Shown: positions 1 through 5,411, counted from the stretch's first letter. The stretch: DNA of 5,411 nt from Deltaproteobacteria bacterium (GCA_016845285.1 JAERSX010000046.1:1-5411), one strand, 5' to 3'. Numbers and translations are program-made. Notes: generated by a model from the sequence alone, not told the origin.

Positions 1-899
1 TGCAGGTAGAGGACATCGCCCGGGTAGGCCTCACGACCCGGCGGGCGCCGGAGCAGCAAGCTGAGCTGACGGTAGGGCGTCGCCTGCTTGCTGAGGTCGT
101 CGTAGACACACAGCGCGTGCATGCCGTTGTCGCGGTAGTACTCGCCGATGGTGACGCCCGTGTAGGGGGCGAGGAACTGCATGGGAGCGGGAGCGGCGGC
201 GGTGGCGCTGACCACCGTCGTGTACTCCATGGCACCCTGCTCCTCGAGCTTCTTGACCACCTGGGCAACCGTCGACTGCTTCTGACCGATGGCCACGTAG
301 ATGCAGTGCATCTTGCGCTTCGGGTCGTCCTTGAAGATGCGCTGGTTGATGATGGCGTCGATGGCCACAGCGGTCTTGCCCGTCTGCCGGTCACCGATGA
401 TGAGCTCACGCTGACCACGACCGACGGGGATCATGGCGTCGATGGCCTTGAGGCCCGTCTGCATGGGCTCGTGGACCGACTTCCGCTTGACGATGCCGGG
501 CGCCTTGATCTCGACGGGCATGTAGGCGGTGGCCTCGATGGGCCCCTTTCCGTCGATGGGGTTGCCCAGCGCGTCGACCACGCGGCCCATCAGTGCCGGG
601 CCAACCGGCACCTGCACGATCTTCTGCGTGCGGGTGACGGTGTCGCCTTCCTTGATGCCCCGGTCGTCGCCGAAGAGGGCGGCGCCCACGTTGTCTTCCT
701 CGAGGTTGAGGACCATGCCCATCAACCCACCGGGGAAGCTGAGCAGCTCACCGGCCATGGCGTCGCTGAGGCCGTGGAGGCGGGCGATGCCGTCACCCAC
801 GCTGAGCACGGTGCCTTTCTCGGCGACCTTGACGGTGCTCTCGTAGTCCTTGATCTGCTGCTTGAGGATCTGGCTGATCTCGTCGGCGCGGATATCCAT
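1..899 (-). CDS. atpA: ATP synthase F1 subunit alpha, partial (C-terminal part beyond left edge)
   Basis: Alpha subunit of the F1 catalytic headpiece, which forms the alpha3-beta3 hexamer on the cytoplasmic side of the membrane and carries the non-catalytic nucleotide sites. About 299 codons are visible of a family length near 505-515. The N-terminus reads MDIRADEISQILKQQI, typical of AtpA. The P-loop GDRQTGKT is at residues 169-176 (bases 395-372), where E. coli AtpA has it. The conserved YDDLSKQ stretch starts near residue 266 and RRPPGREAYPGDVLYL follows up to the edge. The arginine-finger region lies outside the window. The ATG at 899-897 is preceded by GGGAG with a 7-nt spacer. It is the last visible gene of the b'-b-delta-alpha operon and follows atpH after 59 bp. 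No frameshift or odd residue is seen. Identification is essentially certain. Confidence 0.98.
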   Translation of the reverse strand, partial: MDIRADEISQILKQQIKDYESTVKVAEKGTVLSVGDGIARLHGLSDAMAGELLSFPGGLMGMVLNLEEDNVGAALFGDDRGIKEGDTVTRTQKIVQVPVGPALMGRVVDALGNPIDGKGPIEATAYMPVEIKAPGIVKRKSVHEPMQTGLKAIDAMIPVGRGQRELIIGDRQTGKTAVAIDAIINQRIFKDDPKRKMHCIYVAIGQKQSTVAQVVKKLEEQGAMEYTTVVSATAAAPAPMQFLAPYTGVTIGEYYRDNGMHALCVYDDLSKQATPYRQLSLLLRRPPGREAYPGDVLYL

Positions 900-906
900 C
901 ACGCGG

Positions 907-916
907 CTCCCGGGAG
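907..916 (-). promoter_or_regulatory. atpA ribosome binding site inside a 10-bp palindrome
   Basis: On the minus strand GGGAG lies 7 nt before the atpA ATG and supports that start. It is the right half of the perfect palindrome CTCCCGGGAG (907-916), so the Shine-Dalgarno could pair with the adjacent CUCCC or with a second transcript. As a single-strand hairpin it would be weak because no loop bases separate the arms. The RBS role is well supported; a regulatory role of the palindrome is speculation. Confidence 0.6.
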
Positions 917-958
917 AGAAGGGATGTTCGAAAAGGGTTCGGGCGACAGGCTGGAGGC

Positions 959-1528
959 CTAGGCGTCGCCCACTGAAGCGGTGGGGTCTGAGAGGAGTGC
1001 CGCGCGCATCTGCTCGAGGCGAGCGCGCACACTGGCGTCGATGACGGTGTCGCCGATCTCGGCGACGATGCCGCCGATGAGGCTGGCGTCGGTGTCGAAG
1101 CTCACCACCACGGTCTTGCCGGTCGAGGCGGTCAAGGCAGCCTTGACCTCCTCGGCCATCTCGGCGCTCAACTCGGTGGCGGTGGTGACCGTGGCGCGGA
1201 CGCGGCCGGCACGGACGTCGGCCATCTCGCCGTAGGCACGAGCGATGGCGCTGAAGGCCTGGAAGCGGTTCTTGTCGACCAGCAGCCGGATGAAATTGGC
1301 CACGTGGGGGTGGAGGTCCAGCTTCTTGAAGACCTCCTCGAGCACCGCACGCCGCACCGAGACGGTGACGCCGGGGTTCTCGAGGGCCTTGCGAAGCTCT
1401 CCATCGCCCAGGGCGAGGACCTCTCCGAAGACGTGGAGGTCGTCGGCGATGCGCTCGACCTTGTTCTCTTCGGCGCCGAGCGCGATGAGTGCCTTGGCGT
1501 AGCGCCGGGCAAGCGAACCACTAACCAT
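959..1528 (-). CDS. atpH: ATP synthase F1 subunit delta (OSCP)
   Basis: Delta/OSCP subunit, which sits on top of the alpha3-beta3 head and ties it to the peripheral b-type stalk so that rotation is coupled to ATP synthesis. The chosen start gives 189 residues, close to the usual 175-185. Residues 1-18 (MVSGSLARRYAKALIALG) match the classic OSCP N-terminus. The C-terminal family signature is present as IGDTVIDASVRARLEQM at about residues 158-174. A longer reading from 1561 adds 11 residues before the conserved MVSGS start and has no support. The ATG at 1528-1526 overlaps the atpF stop by 8 bases (ATGGTTAG), and a strong Shine-Dalgarno GAGGTGG sits just upstream inside atpF, so translational coupling to atpF is likely. 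It ends in TAG 59 bp before atpA. Nothing is abnormal. Confidence 0.97.
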   Translation of the reverse strand: MVSGSLARRYAKALIALGAEENKVERIADDLHVFGEVLALGDGELRKALENPGVTVSVRRAVLEEVFKKLDLHPHVANFIRLLVDKNRFQAFSAIARAYGEMADVRAGRVRATVTTATELSAEMAEEVKAALTASTGKTVVVSFDTDASLIGGIVAEIGDTVIDASVRARLEQMRAALLSDPTASVGDA

Positions 1529-2084
1529 TGGCCACCTCGCTCTCGCTGTTGACAGCGCCAAGGAATTCGCCTGCGAGGCGCTGGTGGTCGCCGTCGCCGA
1601 TGTCGCGCTCGACGGCGTCGGTCGCGACCTTCACGGCAAGGTTCACCGCGTCTTCGCGGAGCTGCTGACGGGCGCGCTGCGTCTCGTCGCGGATGGAGCG
1701 CTCTGCGCTCAGGGCGATGAGGCGAGCGTCGCGATCGCCGCGCTGGTCGATGCTGTCGACCTCGCGCTGCACATCGGCCTCGGCGGCCTGACGCATGCTG
1801 GCGAGTTCCTGCTCGAAGCCGCTCAGCCGGCCCTCGAGCTCCTCGAAGCGAGCCTGAGCAGCCTGACGGGCCTCGGCGGCCTCTTGCAGCTCCCGGCGGG
1901 TCTGCGTGGACCGGTTGGCCAGCGCATCCTTGATCTTGGGACCGGCGAACTTGACGAGGATGCCGAGGACGATGGCCAGGTTGATGGCGTGGAAGAGCAG
2001 CTCCTTGGCAGGGAAGCCGCCCTCTCCGCCCCCGGCCGCAAGAGCGGTGCCGGTGCTGGCCACGAAGAGAAGAAGAGTTCGCAT
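1521..2084 (-). CDS. atpF: ATP synthase F0 subunit b with signal-peptide-like N-terminus
   Basis: Subunit b of the peripheral stalk, anchored in the inner membrane and reaching up to delta. From the ATG at 2084 it is 187 residues. Residues 1-17 (MRTLLLFVASTGTALAA) form a basic start, hydrophobic core and Ala-x-Ala end, like a cleavable signal peptide. After a Gly-rich linker, the membrane helix is at about residues 30-47 (LFHAINLAIVLGILVKF). From about residue 48 to 165 there is a long charged Ala/Glu/Arg/Gln-rich helix typical of b dimerisation. Starts at GTG 2093 and ATG 2090 (TGATG overlap with the b' stop) are also possible. I prefer 2084 because GGGGTG lies 6 nt upstream and the signal-like n-region fits. 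It lies 5 bp after b' and overlaps atpH by 8 bp. The paired b/b' arrangement implies a heterodimeric stalk. Family assignment is firm; the start is moderately sure. Confidence 0.94.
   Translation of the reverse strand: MRTLLLFVASTGTALAAGGGEGGFPAKELLFHAINLAIVLGILVKFAGPKIKDALANRSTQTRRELQEAAEARQAAQARFEELEGRLSGFEQELASMRQAAEADVQREVDSIDQRGDRDARLIALSAERSIRDETQRARQQLREDAVNLAVKVATDAVERDIGDGDHQRLAGEFLGAVNSESEVANG
1532..1538 (-). promoter_or_regulatory. atpH ribosome binding site within the atpF 3' end
   Basis: GAGGTGG on the minus strand lies 3 nt before the atpH ATG at 1528, within the last codons of atpF. It decides the start at 1528 over the upstream in-frame option at 1561. Together with the 8-bp gene overlap it suggests that ribosomes finishing atpF feed atpH. 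Confidence 0.7.
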
Positions 2085-2089
2085 GGTCA

Positions 2090-2530
2090 TCACCCCGCCG
2101 CCACGGAGCGGCCGAGAACCCGGCCGGCGATGTCGCCCGCCAGGCCGTGGGCGGTGGCCTCGAGCTCACCGCTCGCGGACACCCGGGCCTTCTCGATCTC
2201 GACGAGCGCCCCGGAGATCTGCACCTCGGCAGCGGCGCGGGCCGCGTGCACCTTGGCCTCGTACGCCACCATGGCCTCCGAGCGCCGCTTGGCGCGAAGC
2301 TCGGCGATCTGGCCCTTGGCCTTGGTGAGCTTCTCCCGGTACTCGGCGGTCCGCTCCTCGACCCGGGCCACCAGCTCTTCGGCCTCGGCACGCGAGCCAG
2401 CGATGTGGCGGTCGCGCTCGTCCAGGTAGTCGAGCATCGGCTTGAAGATGAGCTTCCAGAGGCCGAAGCACGTGACGAGGAAGGGGATCACCTGAAGCGC
2501 GACGGCCATCGGGTGAGGCATGACTTCCAT
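2090..2530 (-). CDS. atpF': ATP synthase F0 subunit b' (second b-type stator subunit)
   Basis: Second b-type subunit of the peripheral stalk, expected to pair with the downstream b protein. It has 146 residues from the ATG at 2530. A single membrane helix spans about residues 9-29 (AVALQVIPFLVTCFGLWKLIF). It is followed by KPMLDYLDERDRHI, the b-type segment after the membrane (compare kP.l..ld.R...I), and then by a continuous charged helix rich in Ala, Glu, Arg and Lys to the C-terminus. Unlike the next gene it has no signal-like extension. The frame stays open upstream to 2725, but those 65 codons show no b-type features, and AGGAG sits 8 nt before 2530, which fixes the start. It is the first gene of the visible atp cluster. 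Nothing resembling a or c subunits precedes it. Which of the two genes is called b or b' is partly convention. Confidence 0.93.
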   Translation of the reverse strand: MEVMPHPMAVALQVIPFLVTCFGLWKLIFKPMLDYLDERDRHIAGSRAEAEELVARVEERTAEYREKLTKAKGQIAELRAKRRSEAMVAYEAKVHAARAAAEVQISGALVEIEKARVSASGELEATAHGLAGDIAGRVLGRSVAAG

Positions 2531-2728
2531 GTGAGGATCTCCTGGCGCCGGGGCCGGGCCGGACGCCCTGGAAAGGACGGCCGAGCACACGTGCCCGGGA
2601 GGGGCTGCTGATCGCGTGATTGCCGGTGTCAGCGGCCCCGAGAGGGACCCGCCATTATTCGATCCACAAGGCCTCGGCAACCACGCCCGCCTGGGTCCAC
2701 CAGAGGAACAAATAGCCGCATTCAACGG
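2531..2728 (-). promoter_or_regulatory. atp operon leader with weak promoter candidate
   Basis: This 198-bp non-coding stretch lies between the outer-membrane-type gene and the b' gene. It is the likely place for an atp promoter because the operon starts here. The only AT-rich hexamer is AATAAT (minus strand, 2659-2654), five of six matches to a sigma70 -10 box. TTGCCG lies 15 bp upstream, a short spacer and a poor -35. A transcript from there would have a leader of about 115-120 nt. The rest is GC-rich without a clear terminator hairpin plus T-run, riboswitch or small gene. Read-through from the upstream gene is equally possible. Confidence 0.3.
2539..2543 (-). promoter_or_regulatory. ribosome binding site of the b' gene
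   Basis: AGGAG on the minus strand with an 8-nt spacer to the ATG at 2530. It is the best Shine-Dalgarno in this leader and argues against the longer reading from 2725. Confidence 0.7.
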
Positions 2729-3382
2729 TCACAATGACACCGAAATGGTGAGTGCGGCCTCCCCCTGGAGCCACGTGTCGACCGTGTAACCATCGGTCGT
2801 TGTGGCCTGCTGGCGGTGCGCGACCGTGAACAGCCGCCCTCCGATGGCGACCCCCTGAGGCCACCAGAACTCGACGCCTGCGCCAGCCCGCAGGCCCACA
2901 CCGCCGATGCGAGCCCGGTCTGCTGTCTCAGCCTCGTCCATGGCCAGGGCCTCTTCCTCGGACCAGGCCTCCGAGTGGTAGCGCACCCAGGGAATCGACC
3001 CGTAGCCACCCAGCTGCACGTAGCCGGCGGGGCCCTCTTGACTGGGTGCACCCAGGTACCGACGCAGGTCGAGACCCGGACGCACGGCGCCCACCGCGCG
3101 GTGGGTCTTGAGGTCGCCGGTCCAGGTCGTGCTGGCCTGCCTGGCGAGGCCGAGGCTGCCCAGGACCGCAGCCCGGCCGAAGCGGGGTCCGCCCCACGCG
3201 GTCAGCGGGGGGCGAATCACACCGTCGAGCTCGCCCACGAGCAGCCCGGAGCCCTGCTCGGCCGCCGTCCAGCTCAGGTCACCGCGCCCCATGGGCACGT
3301 AGTCGAGGCCCACCAAGGCCCGCCCGTGTTCGGGGACGGCCAGGGCCTGTGAGAGAAACGCGAGCAGTCCGAGGGGCCACAC
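2729..3382 (-). CDS. secreted, probable outer-membrane beta-barrel protein, family unknown
   Basis: I do not recognise a named family. The 217-residue product begins with a signal-like segment, MWPLGLLAFLSQALA (residues 1-15), with likely cleavage after Ala15. The mature part has no further long hydrophobic helix. Instead it shows alternating short stretches rich in Gly, aromatic and hydrophobic residues, for example RIGGVGLRAGAGVEFWWPQ (158-176), GVAIGGRLFTVAHR (177-190) and WLQGEAALTISVSL at the C-terminus. This is the pattern of small beta-barrel outer-membrane proteins. An acidic segment at about 138-153 (EAWSEEEALAMDEAE) looks like a loop. The start is GTG at 3382; no other in-frame start exists up to and into the preceding gene, and the nearby ATG at 3393 is out of frame. 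The n-region lacks a positive charge and the Shine-Dalgarno is poor, so the start is uncertain. It follows the PilZ gene by 32 bp and may share its mRNA. Confidence 0.75.
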   Translation of the reverse strand: MWPLGLLAFLSQALAVPEHGRALVGLDYVPMGRGDLSWTAAEQGSGLLVGELDGVIRPPLTAWGGPRFGRAAVLGSLGLARQASTTWTGDLKTHRAVGAVRPGLDLRRYLGAPSQEGPAGYVQLGGYGSIPWVRYHSEAWSEEEALAMDEAETADRARIGGVGLRAGAGVEFWWPQGVAIGGRLFTVAHRQQATTTDGYTVDTWLQGEAALTISVSL

Positions 3383-3414
3383 CCCCGGACCATACGCTGG
3401 CGAACGCGAGTCTG

Positions 3415-4107
3415 CTAGTGAGGCCGCGCCGAAGAGACCAGGGCCTCCTGGAGGCGACGCCGCTCAGAGAGCTCGATGCGCGCGAAACGACAGCCTGCAA
3501 TCTTGTGCCCGGGCACCGACGGCGAGTCGCGGAGGTTGCGCACCTCGAGGACCACCGGCACCCCGTGGGCACCTGGGATCTGCACGCTGCCGCGGAGCGA
3601 ATCACCGACCTCGAGCGCCATGCGTTCGGGGTCGAAGACGAAGCCGAGTCCCGCAGCGCTCATGTCGGACAGGGACAGCGACCAGCGCCGGCCGTCGTCC
3701 ATGACGGGGCAGAAGCGGAAGCCACCGCCGCCACGCCCGAACTGGTGCCGGGCCACGATTCGGCGCTCGTTGCGCTCGATGGTCACCGGCGCCTCGAGGA
3801 TGACCTGCTGCTGTTCCGTCACCGAGCTGATGCGGCTCAGGAAGCCATAAGAGGAGGCACCGCGGCTGTACCGGACCCGCACCACCTGTCCGGGCTTGGG
3901 CATCGAGCCGGCCTCGTCGAACAGACGCATCGAGACCAGACTGGTGGGGGCAATGGGTACATTGAAGGTGCAGCGGATGGTGCCAGCGCTGCCGTCCATC
4001 TCCGCCTCGCCGATCTCAGCGGCAGCGTAGAGAAGGTGAGCCGTCACATCATCGGTGCGACTGAGCCACTGACTGGAAGAACCCGAACGAAGGAATGCGC
4101 TGTGCAT
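3415..4107 (-). CDS. YcgR-like PilZ-domain protein, predicted cyclic di-GMP receptor
   Basis: A 230-residue predicted cytoplasmic c-di-GMP-binding protein. The C-terminal half (about 110-225) is a PilZ domain. It has the arginine motif RRIVAR at residues 115-120 (RxxxR using R116 and R120) and DMSAAG at 148-153, matching the D/N-x-S-x-x-G motif 28 residues later. Both motifs that bind c-di-GMP are therefore intact. The N-terminal half (about 20-110) resembles the YcgR-N/PilZN beta domain: VVRVRYSRGASSYGFLSRI (75-93) and the link into VTIERNERR match that family's usual passage into PilZ. YcgR relatives act on flagellar motors or other surface machines, but no such partner is in view. The ATG at 4107 has GGGGAG upstream with a 7-nt spacer. 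It is divergent from the ATPase-like gene at 4195 and precedes the beta-barrel gene by 32 bp. The domain call is firm; the target is unknown. Confidence 0.92.
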   Translation of the reverse strand: MHSAFLRSGSSSQWLSRTDDVTAHLLYAAAEIGEAEMDGSAGTIRCTFNVPIAPTSLVSMRLFDEAGSMPKPGQVVRVRYSRGASSYGFLSRISSVTEQQQVILEAPVTIERNERRIVARHQFGRGGGGFRFCPVMDDGRRWSLSLSDMSAAGLGFVFDPERMALEVGDSLRGSVQIPGAHGVPVVLEVRNLRDSPSVPGHKIAGCRFARIELSERRRLQEALVSSARPH

Positions 4108-4109
4108 GA

Positions 4110-4186
4110 TCTATCTCCCCAAAACGCTGTTCGCGTCTTGATCCAAGCATCGGATCACCCCAAAGACTCCGATAGGGCAAGATAGA
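4110..4186. repeat. outer inverted repeat TCTATCT ... AGATAGA, same centre as the inner repeat
   Basis: TCTATCT at 4110-4116 and AGATAGA at 4180-4186 are exact reverse complements whose midpoint is base 4148, identical to that of the inner repeat. As a result both divergent genes carry AGATAGA just before their start codons (2 nt before the PilZ ATG, 8 nt before the other). A second GATAG occurs at 4171-4175, ten bases before the right-hand copy. This could be a paired protein-binding site or chance similarity of purine-rich ribosome binding regions. Confidence 0.4.
4139..4157. repeat. inner inverted repeat TGATCC-N7-GGATCA, candidate operator
   Basis: A perfect 6-bp inverted repeat with a 7-bp centre, midpoint at base 4148, 31 bp from the PilZ start and 37 bp from the ATPase-like start. 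Size and spacing fit a dimeric transcription-factor site. It could instead form a short hairpin in either leader RNA. The symmetry is seen directly; the operator role is inference. Confidence 0.5.
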
Positions 4187-4194
4187 GATCCGCC

Positions 4195-5172
4195 ATGTTT
4201 ATCGCCGCAATCCGCCTACAAGGCTTCCGGGATCTGCCCGCCGCTACGCTGGCCGACCTCGACCGCATCGTGCTCCTCCACGGGCCCGGGCCCCACAGCA
4301 CCGCAGTGGGCGATGCCCTCGAGCTGGTCTTTGCCGCCCTCGATCCCGATGTCTTGGCTCGCCTCGTGCGCCGCTGGGGGCTCGTGGCCGACAACGAGGA
4401 ACCCACCCTCGAGGGGCACCTGCTGCCCAACAACCCCGCCGCCCACGACCTGCCCGATCAGGTGAGCTGGACCGACACGCAGGCCGTCGACGAGCTCCTC
4501 GAACCCGGCGGCTCCCGCCGGCTCAAGGCCGCGGTCACCATCTCACCAGACCCCCCCCTGTACGGCTTCCTCCGCGAGGCCGCGCAACGAGACCCACGCC
4601 TGGTCCACGCGCTGGCCGCCGGCGCCGAGCTCACCCTCGAGGTCAGCGCCCTGTTCAACCAGCGTGGTGACGCCATGGCGCTCCACCTCCACCCCATCGC
4701 GCTGGGCGAAGGCACCATCCCCGTAGATGGCAAGGACGCACCGGCCTGGATCGGCGGCCTGCTCACGCGCCTGCGGGGCCGCTTCCTCCGCGTGGGTCCC
4801 GGCTTCGACGCTCTCGGCCACGCCCTGAACGCGCTCTCCTCCCGCCAAGCGCACGCCGGCTACGCCGCCTTCCAGGAAGCCTTCCCCGAGCGGTACGGAC
4901 CGGTTCGCGTGGCCCGGGGCCCCGGCGGACGCCCGCTGCTGCTGGCCGGCGACCGCGATGCCCGCCGCTGGGGCACCGAGCTCCGCCGATTCGCGACCCT
5001 CGCCGCCGCCGTCCACCTCCACGGCGCCGACGTGGTCTGGGCCGAAGCCGAGAGCGACTGGCTCGACGAAGCGGTCGCCGGCGAGTCCTCCCCCCTCGAG
5101 CAGGTGTGGCGGGTGTCCGCGGGCGGCCAGGCCATCGATGGGTCAGCGAACCGCAACGAGGAGACGGCGTGA
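4195..5172 (+). CDS. RecF/AAA_21-like P-loop protein with degenerate Walker motifs
   Basis: A 325-residue protein, not a recognised named gene. The start MFIAAIRLQGFRDLPAATLADLDRI has the shape of the RecF/SMC-like ATPase N-terminus (i.l.gFR.l...l.....l). Next comes LLHGPGPHSTAVGDALELVF, where GPGPHSTA (30-37) replaces the Walker A GPNGxGKS/T, so the Lys and Ser/Thr are lost. Near the C-terminus, WGTELRRFATLAAAV (259-273) sits where these ATPases have their SDG-T-rrl-laL signature helix. ADVVWAEAESDWL (278-290) sits where Walker B hhhhDE.ES is expected, with Asp changed to Ala283 and Glu284 kept. The fold is thus probably kept while ATP binding or hydrolysis is reduced or absent. No membrane segment or signal peptide is seen. 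The next gene overlaps by GTGA, so the two are probably co-translated. The match is by eye; an unrelated fold is possible. Confidence 0.87.
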   Translation: MFIAAIRLQGFRDLPAATLADLDRIVLLHGPGPHSTAVGDALELVFAALDPDVLARLVRRWGLVADNEEPTLEGHLLPNNPAAHDLPDQVSWTDTQAVDELLEPGGSRRLKAAVTISPDPPLYGFLREAAQRDPRLVHALAAGAELTLEVSALFNQRGDAMALHLHPIALGEGTIPVDGKDAPAWIGGLLTRLRGRFLRVGPGFDALGHALNALSSRQAHAGYAAFQEAFPERYGPVRVARGPGGRPLLLAGDRDARRWGTELRRFATLAAAVHLHGADVVWAEAESDWLDEAVAGESSPLEQVWRVSAGGQAIDGSANRNEETA

Positions 5173-5411
5173 GCGCTGTGGCCCTCGTCCACACCGCGAT
5201 CTGTCATCGCTGTGCCGAGCCCAAGAAGGGACCCTTCGTGCCCTGCAAGGGCTGTGGCTTCGTTCCCACCGCCGATCACCGCGCGGTGGCCTGGCTCTTC
5301 AGCCGGGAGCATCTCGACGAGGCAGAGCTGCAGGAAGCTGCGCGACGGGTCCGCCAGGGCGATCTACCCGAGCCTCCCAAGGCGTTGCGGGAACACGCCC
5401 GGGTGTCCATG
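5169..5411 (+). CDS. zinc-ribbon protein, partial at right edge
   Basis: Eighty-one codons are visible and the frame is still open at the window end. The GTG at 5169 overlaps the preceding stop (GTGA), the usual mark of translational coupling, and the Cys motifs follow at once. CHRC at residues 12-15 and CKGC at 26-29 form a four-cysteine zinc-ribbon or rubredoxin-like knuckle. After it, residues 37-81 (for example HRAVAWLFSREHLDEAELQE) look alpha-helical and charged, rich in Glu, Arg and Ala. I do not recognise the family. A small zinc-binding adaptor or nucleic-acid-binding role is possible but unproven. The protein may continue well beyond the edge and carry another domain. Coding is well supported by start context, codon use and lack of stops. 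Confidence 0.82.
   Translation, partial: MSAVALVHTAICHRCAEPKKGPFVPCKGCGFVPTADHRAVAWLFSREHLDEAELQEAARRVRQGDLPEPPKALREHARVSM

Larger units (their letters stand above)
4108..4194. promoter_or_regulatory. divergent intergenic region, likely back-to-back promoters
   Basis: These 87 bp separate the 5' ends of the PilZ gene (left, minus) and the ATPase-like gene (right, plus), so both promoters should be here or in the neighbouring 5' coding ends. It is noticeably less GC-rich than the flanking genes. I do not find a convincing sigma70 -35/-10 pair on either strand. The PilZ side has a good Shine-Dalgarno (GGGGAG, 4120-4115). The plus-side gene has only a weak purine tract (AGATAGAGA) before its ATG. 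Two concentric inverted repeats occupy the region. Confidence 0.6.

Noticed and set aside
117..962. Long open frame of 281 codons on the plus strand opposite atpA.
   Set aside because: It is antisense to a certain atpA. High G+C and third-position bias keep the opposite frame free of stops, and the product is a low-complexity Asp/Leu/Gly/His-rich sequence.
1168..2391. 407-codon minus-strand frame crossing b', b and delta.
   Set aside because: It is an alternate frame of three well-identified genes, with an Arg/Pro/Ser-rich composition typical of a GC-rich shadow.
1584..2429. 281-codon plus-strand frame opposite the b and b' genes.
   Set aside because: Antisense shadow of the stator genes; the composition mirrors their codons and no domain is visible.
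2691..2703. Short inverted repeat CTGG-N5-CCAG after the beta-barrel gene, as a possible terminator.
   Set aside because: A 4-bp stem with no following T-run is too weak to call a terminator.
2531..2725. N-terminal extension of the b' gene by 65 codons.
   Set aside because: No b-type features, Pro/Gly/Ser-rich, and a clear AGGAG ribosome site sits before the ATG at 2530.
3349..4185. 278-codon plus-strand frame opposite the PilZ gene.
   Set aside because: The PilZ frame carries both c-di-GMP motifs and a good Shine-Dalgarno; the plus frame is a His/Asp/Arg-rich shadow.
4860..5312. Minus-strand frames opposite the ATPase-like and zinc-ribbon genes.
   Set aside because: The plus-strand frames give coherent protein features and a GTGA junction; the opposite frames are Arg/Ser/Pro-rich without motifs.
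1..5411. Search for tRNA, rRNA, CRISPR arrays, insertion sequences and attachment sites.
   Set aside because: No regularly spaced repeats, transposase-like products, terminal repeats or tRNA-like cloverleaf segments were seen on either strand.

Overview
The window is a GC-rich bacterial chromosomal segment (roughly two-thirds G+C by eye) with tightly packed genes. The F-type ATP synthase cluster has paired b' and b stator genes and a b subunit with a signal-peptide-like N-terminus. Together with the upstream outer-membrane-type and PilZ proteins, this points to a Gram-negative bacterium, most likely Deltaproteobacteria/Myxococcota. That placement is inference from gene style; no rRNA or marker tree is available here.

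Left part (1-2530, minus strand): an ATP synthase operon read right to left, b' (atpF'), b (atpF), delta (atpH), then alpha (atpA, cut by the left edge after about 299 codons). Starts and stops abut or overlap, consistent with one mRNA and translational coupling. The membrane subunits a (atpB) and c (atpE) are not upstream of b', so the F0 genes look split from this cluster. Gamma, beta and epsilon would be expected beyond the left edge.

Middle part (2531-4107, minus strand): about 200 bp of leader with one weak promoter candidate, then two co-oriented genes 32 bp apart. One is a secreted, probably outer-membrane beta-barrel protein with no recognised family. The other is a two-domain YcgR-like PilZ protein with both c-di-GMP-binding motifs intact.

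Right part (4108-5411): an 87-bp divergent intergenic region carries two inverted repeats, one inside the other, with exactly the same centre of symmetry (position 4148). This is a candidate shared operator. To its right, on the plus strand, lies a 325-residue protein that looks like a RecF/AAA_21-type P-loop ATPase whose Walker A and Walker B residues are both lost. It overlaps by a GTGA junction a zinc-ribbon protein that runs off the right edge. This pair, with its nested-palindrome promoter region and divergent c-di-GMP receptor, is the least conventional part of the window. The ATP synthase part is ordinary apart from its split layout.
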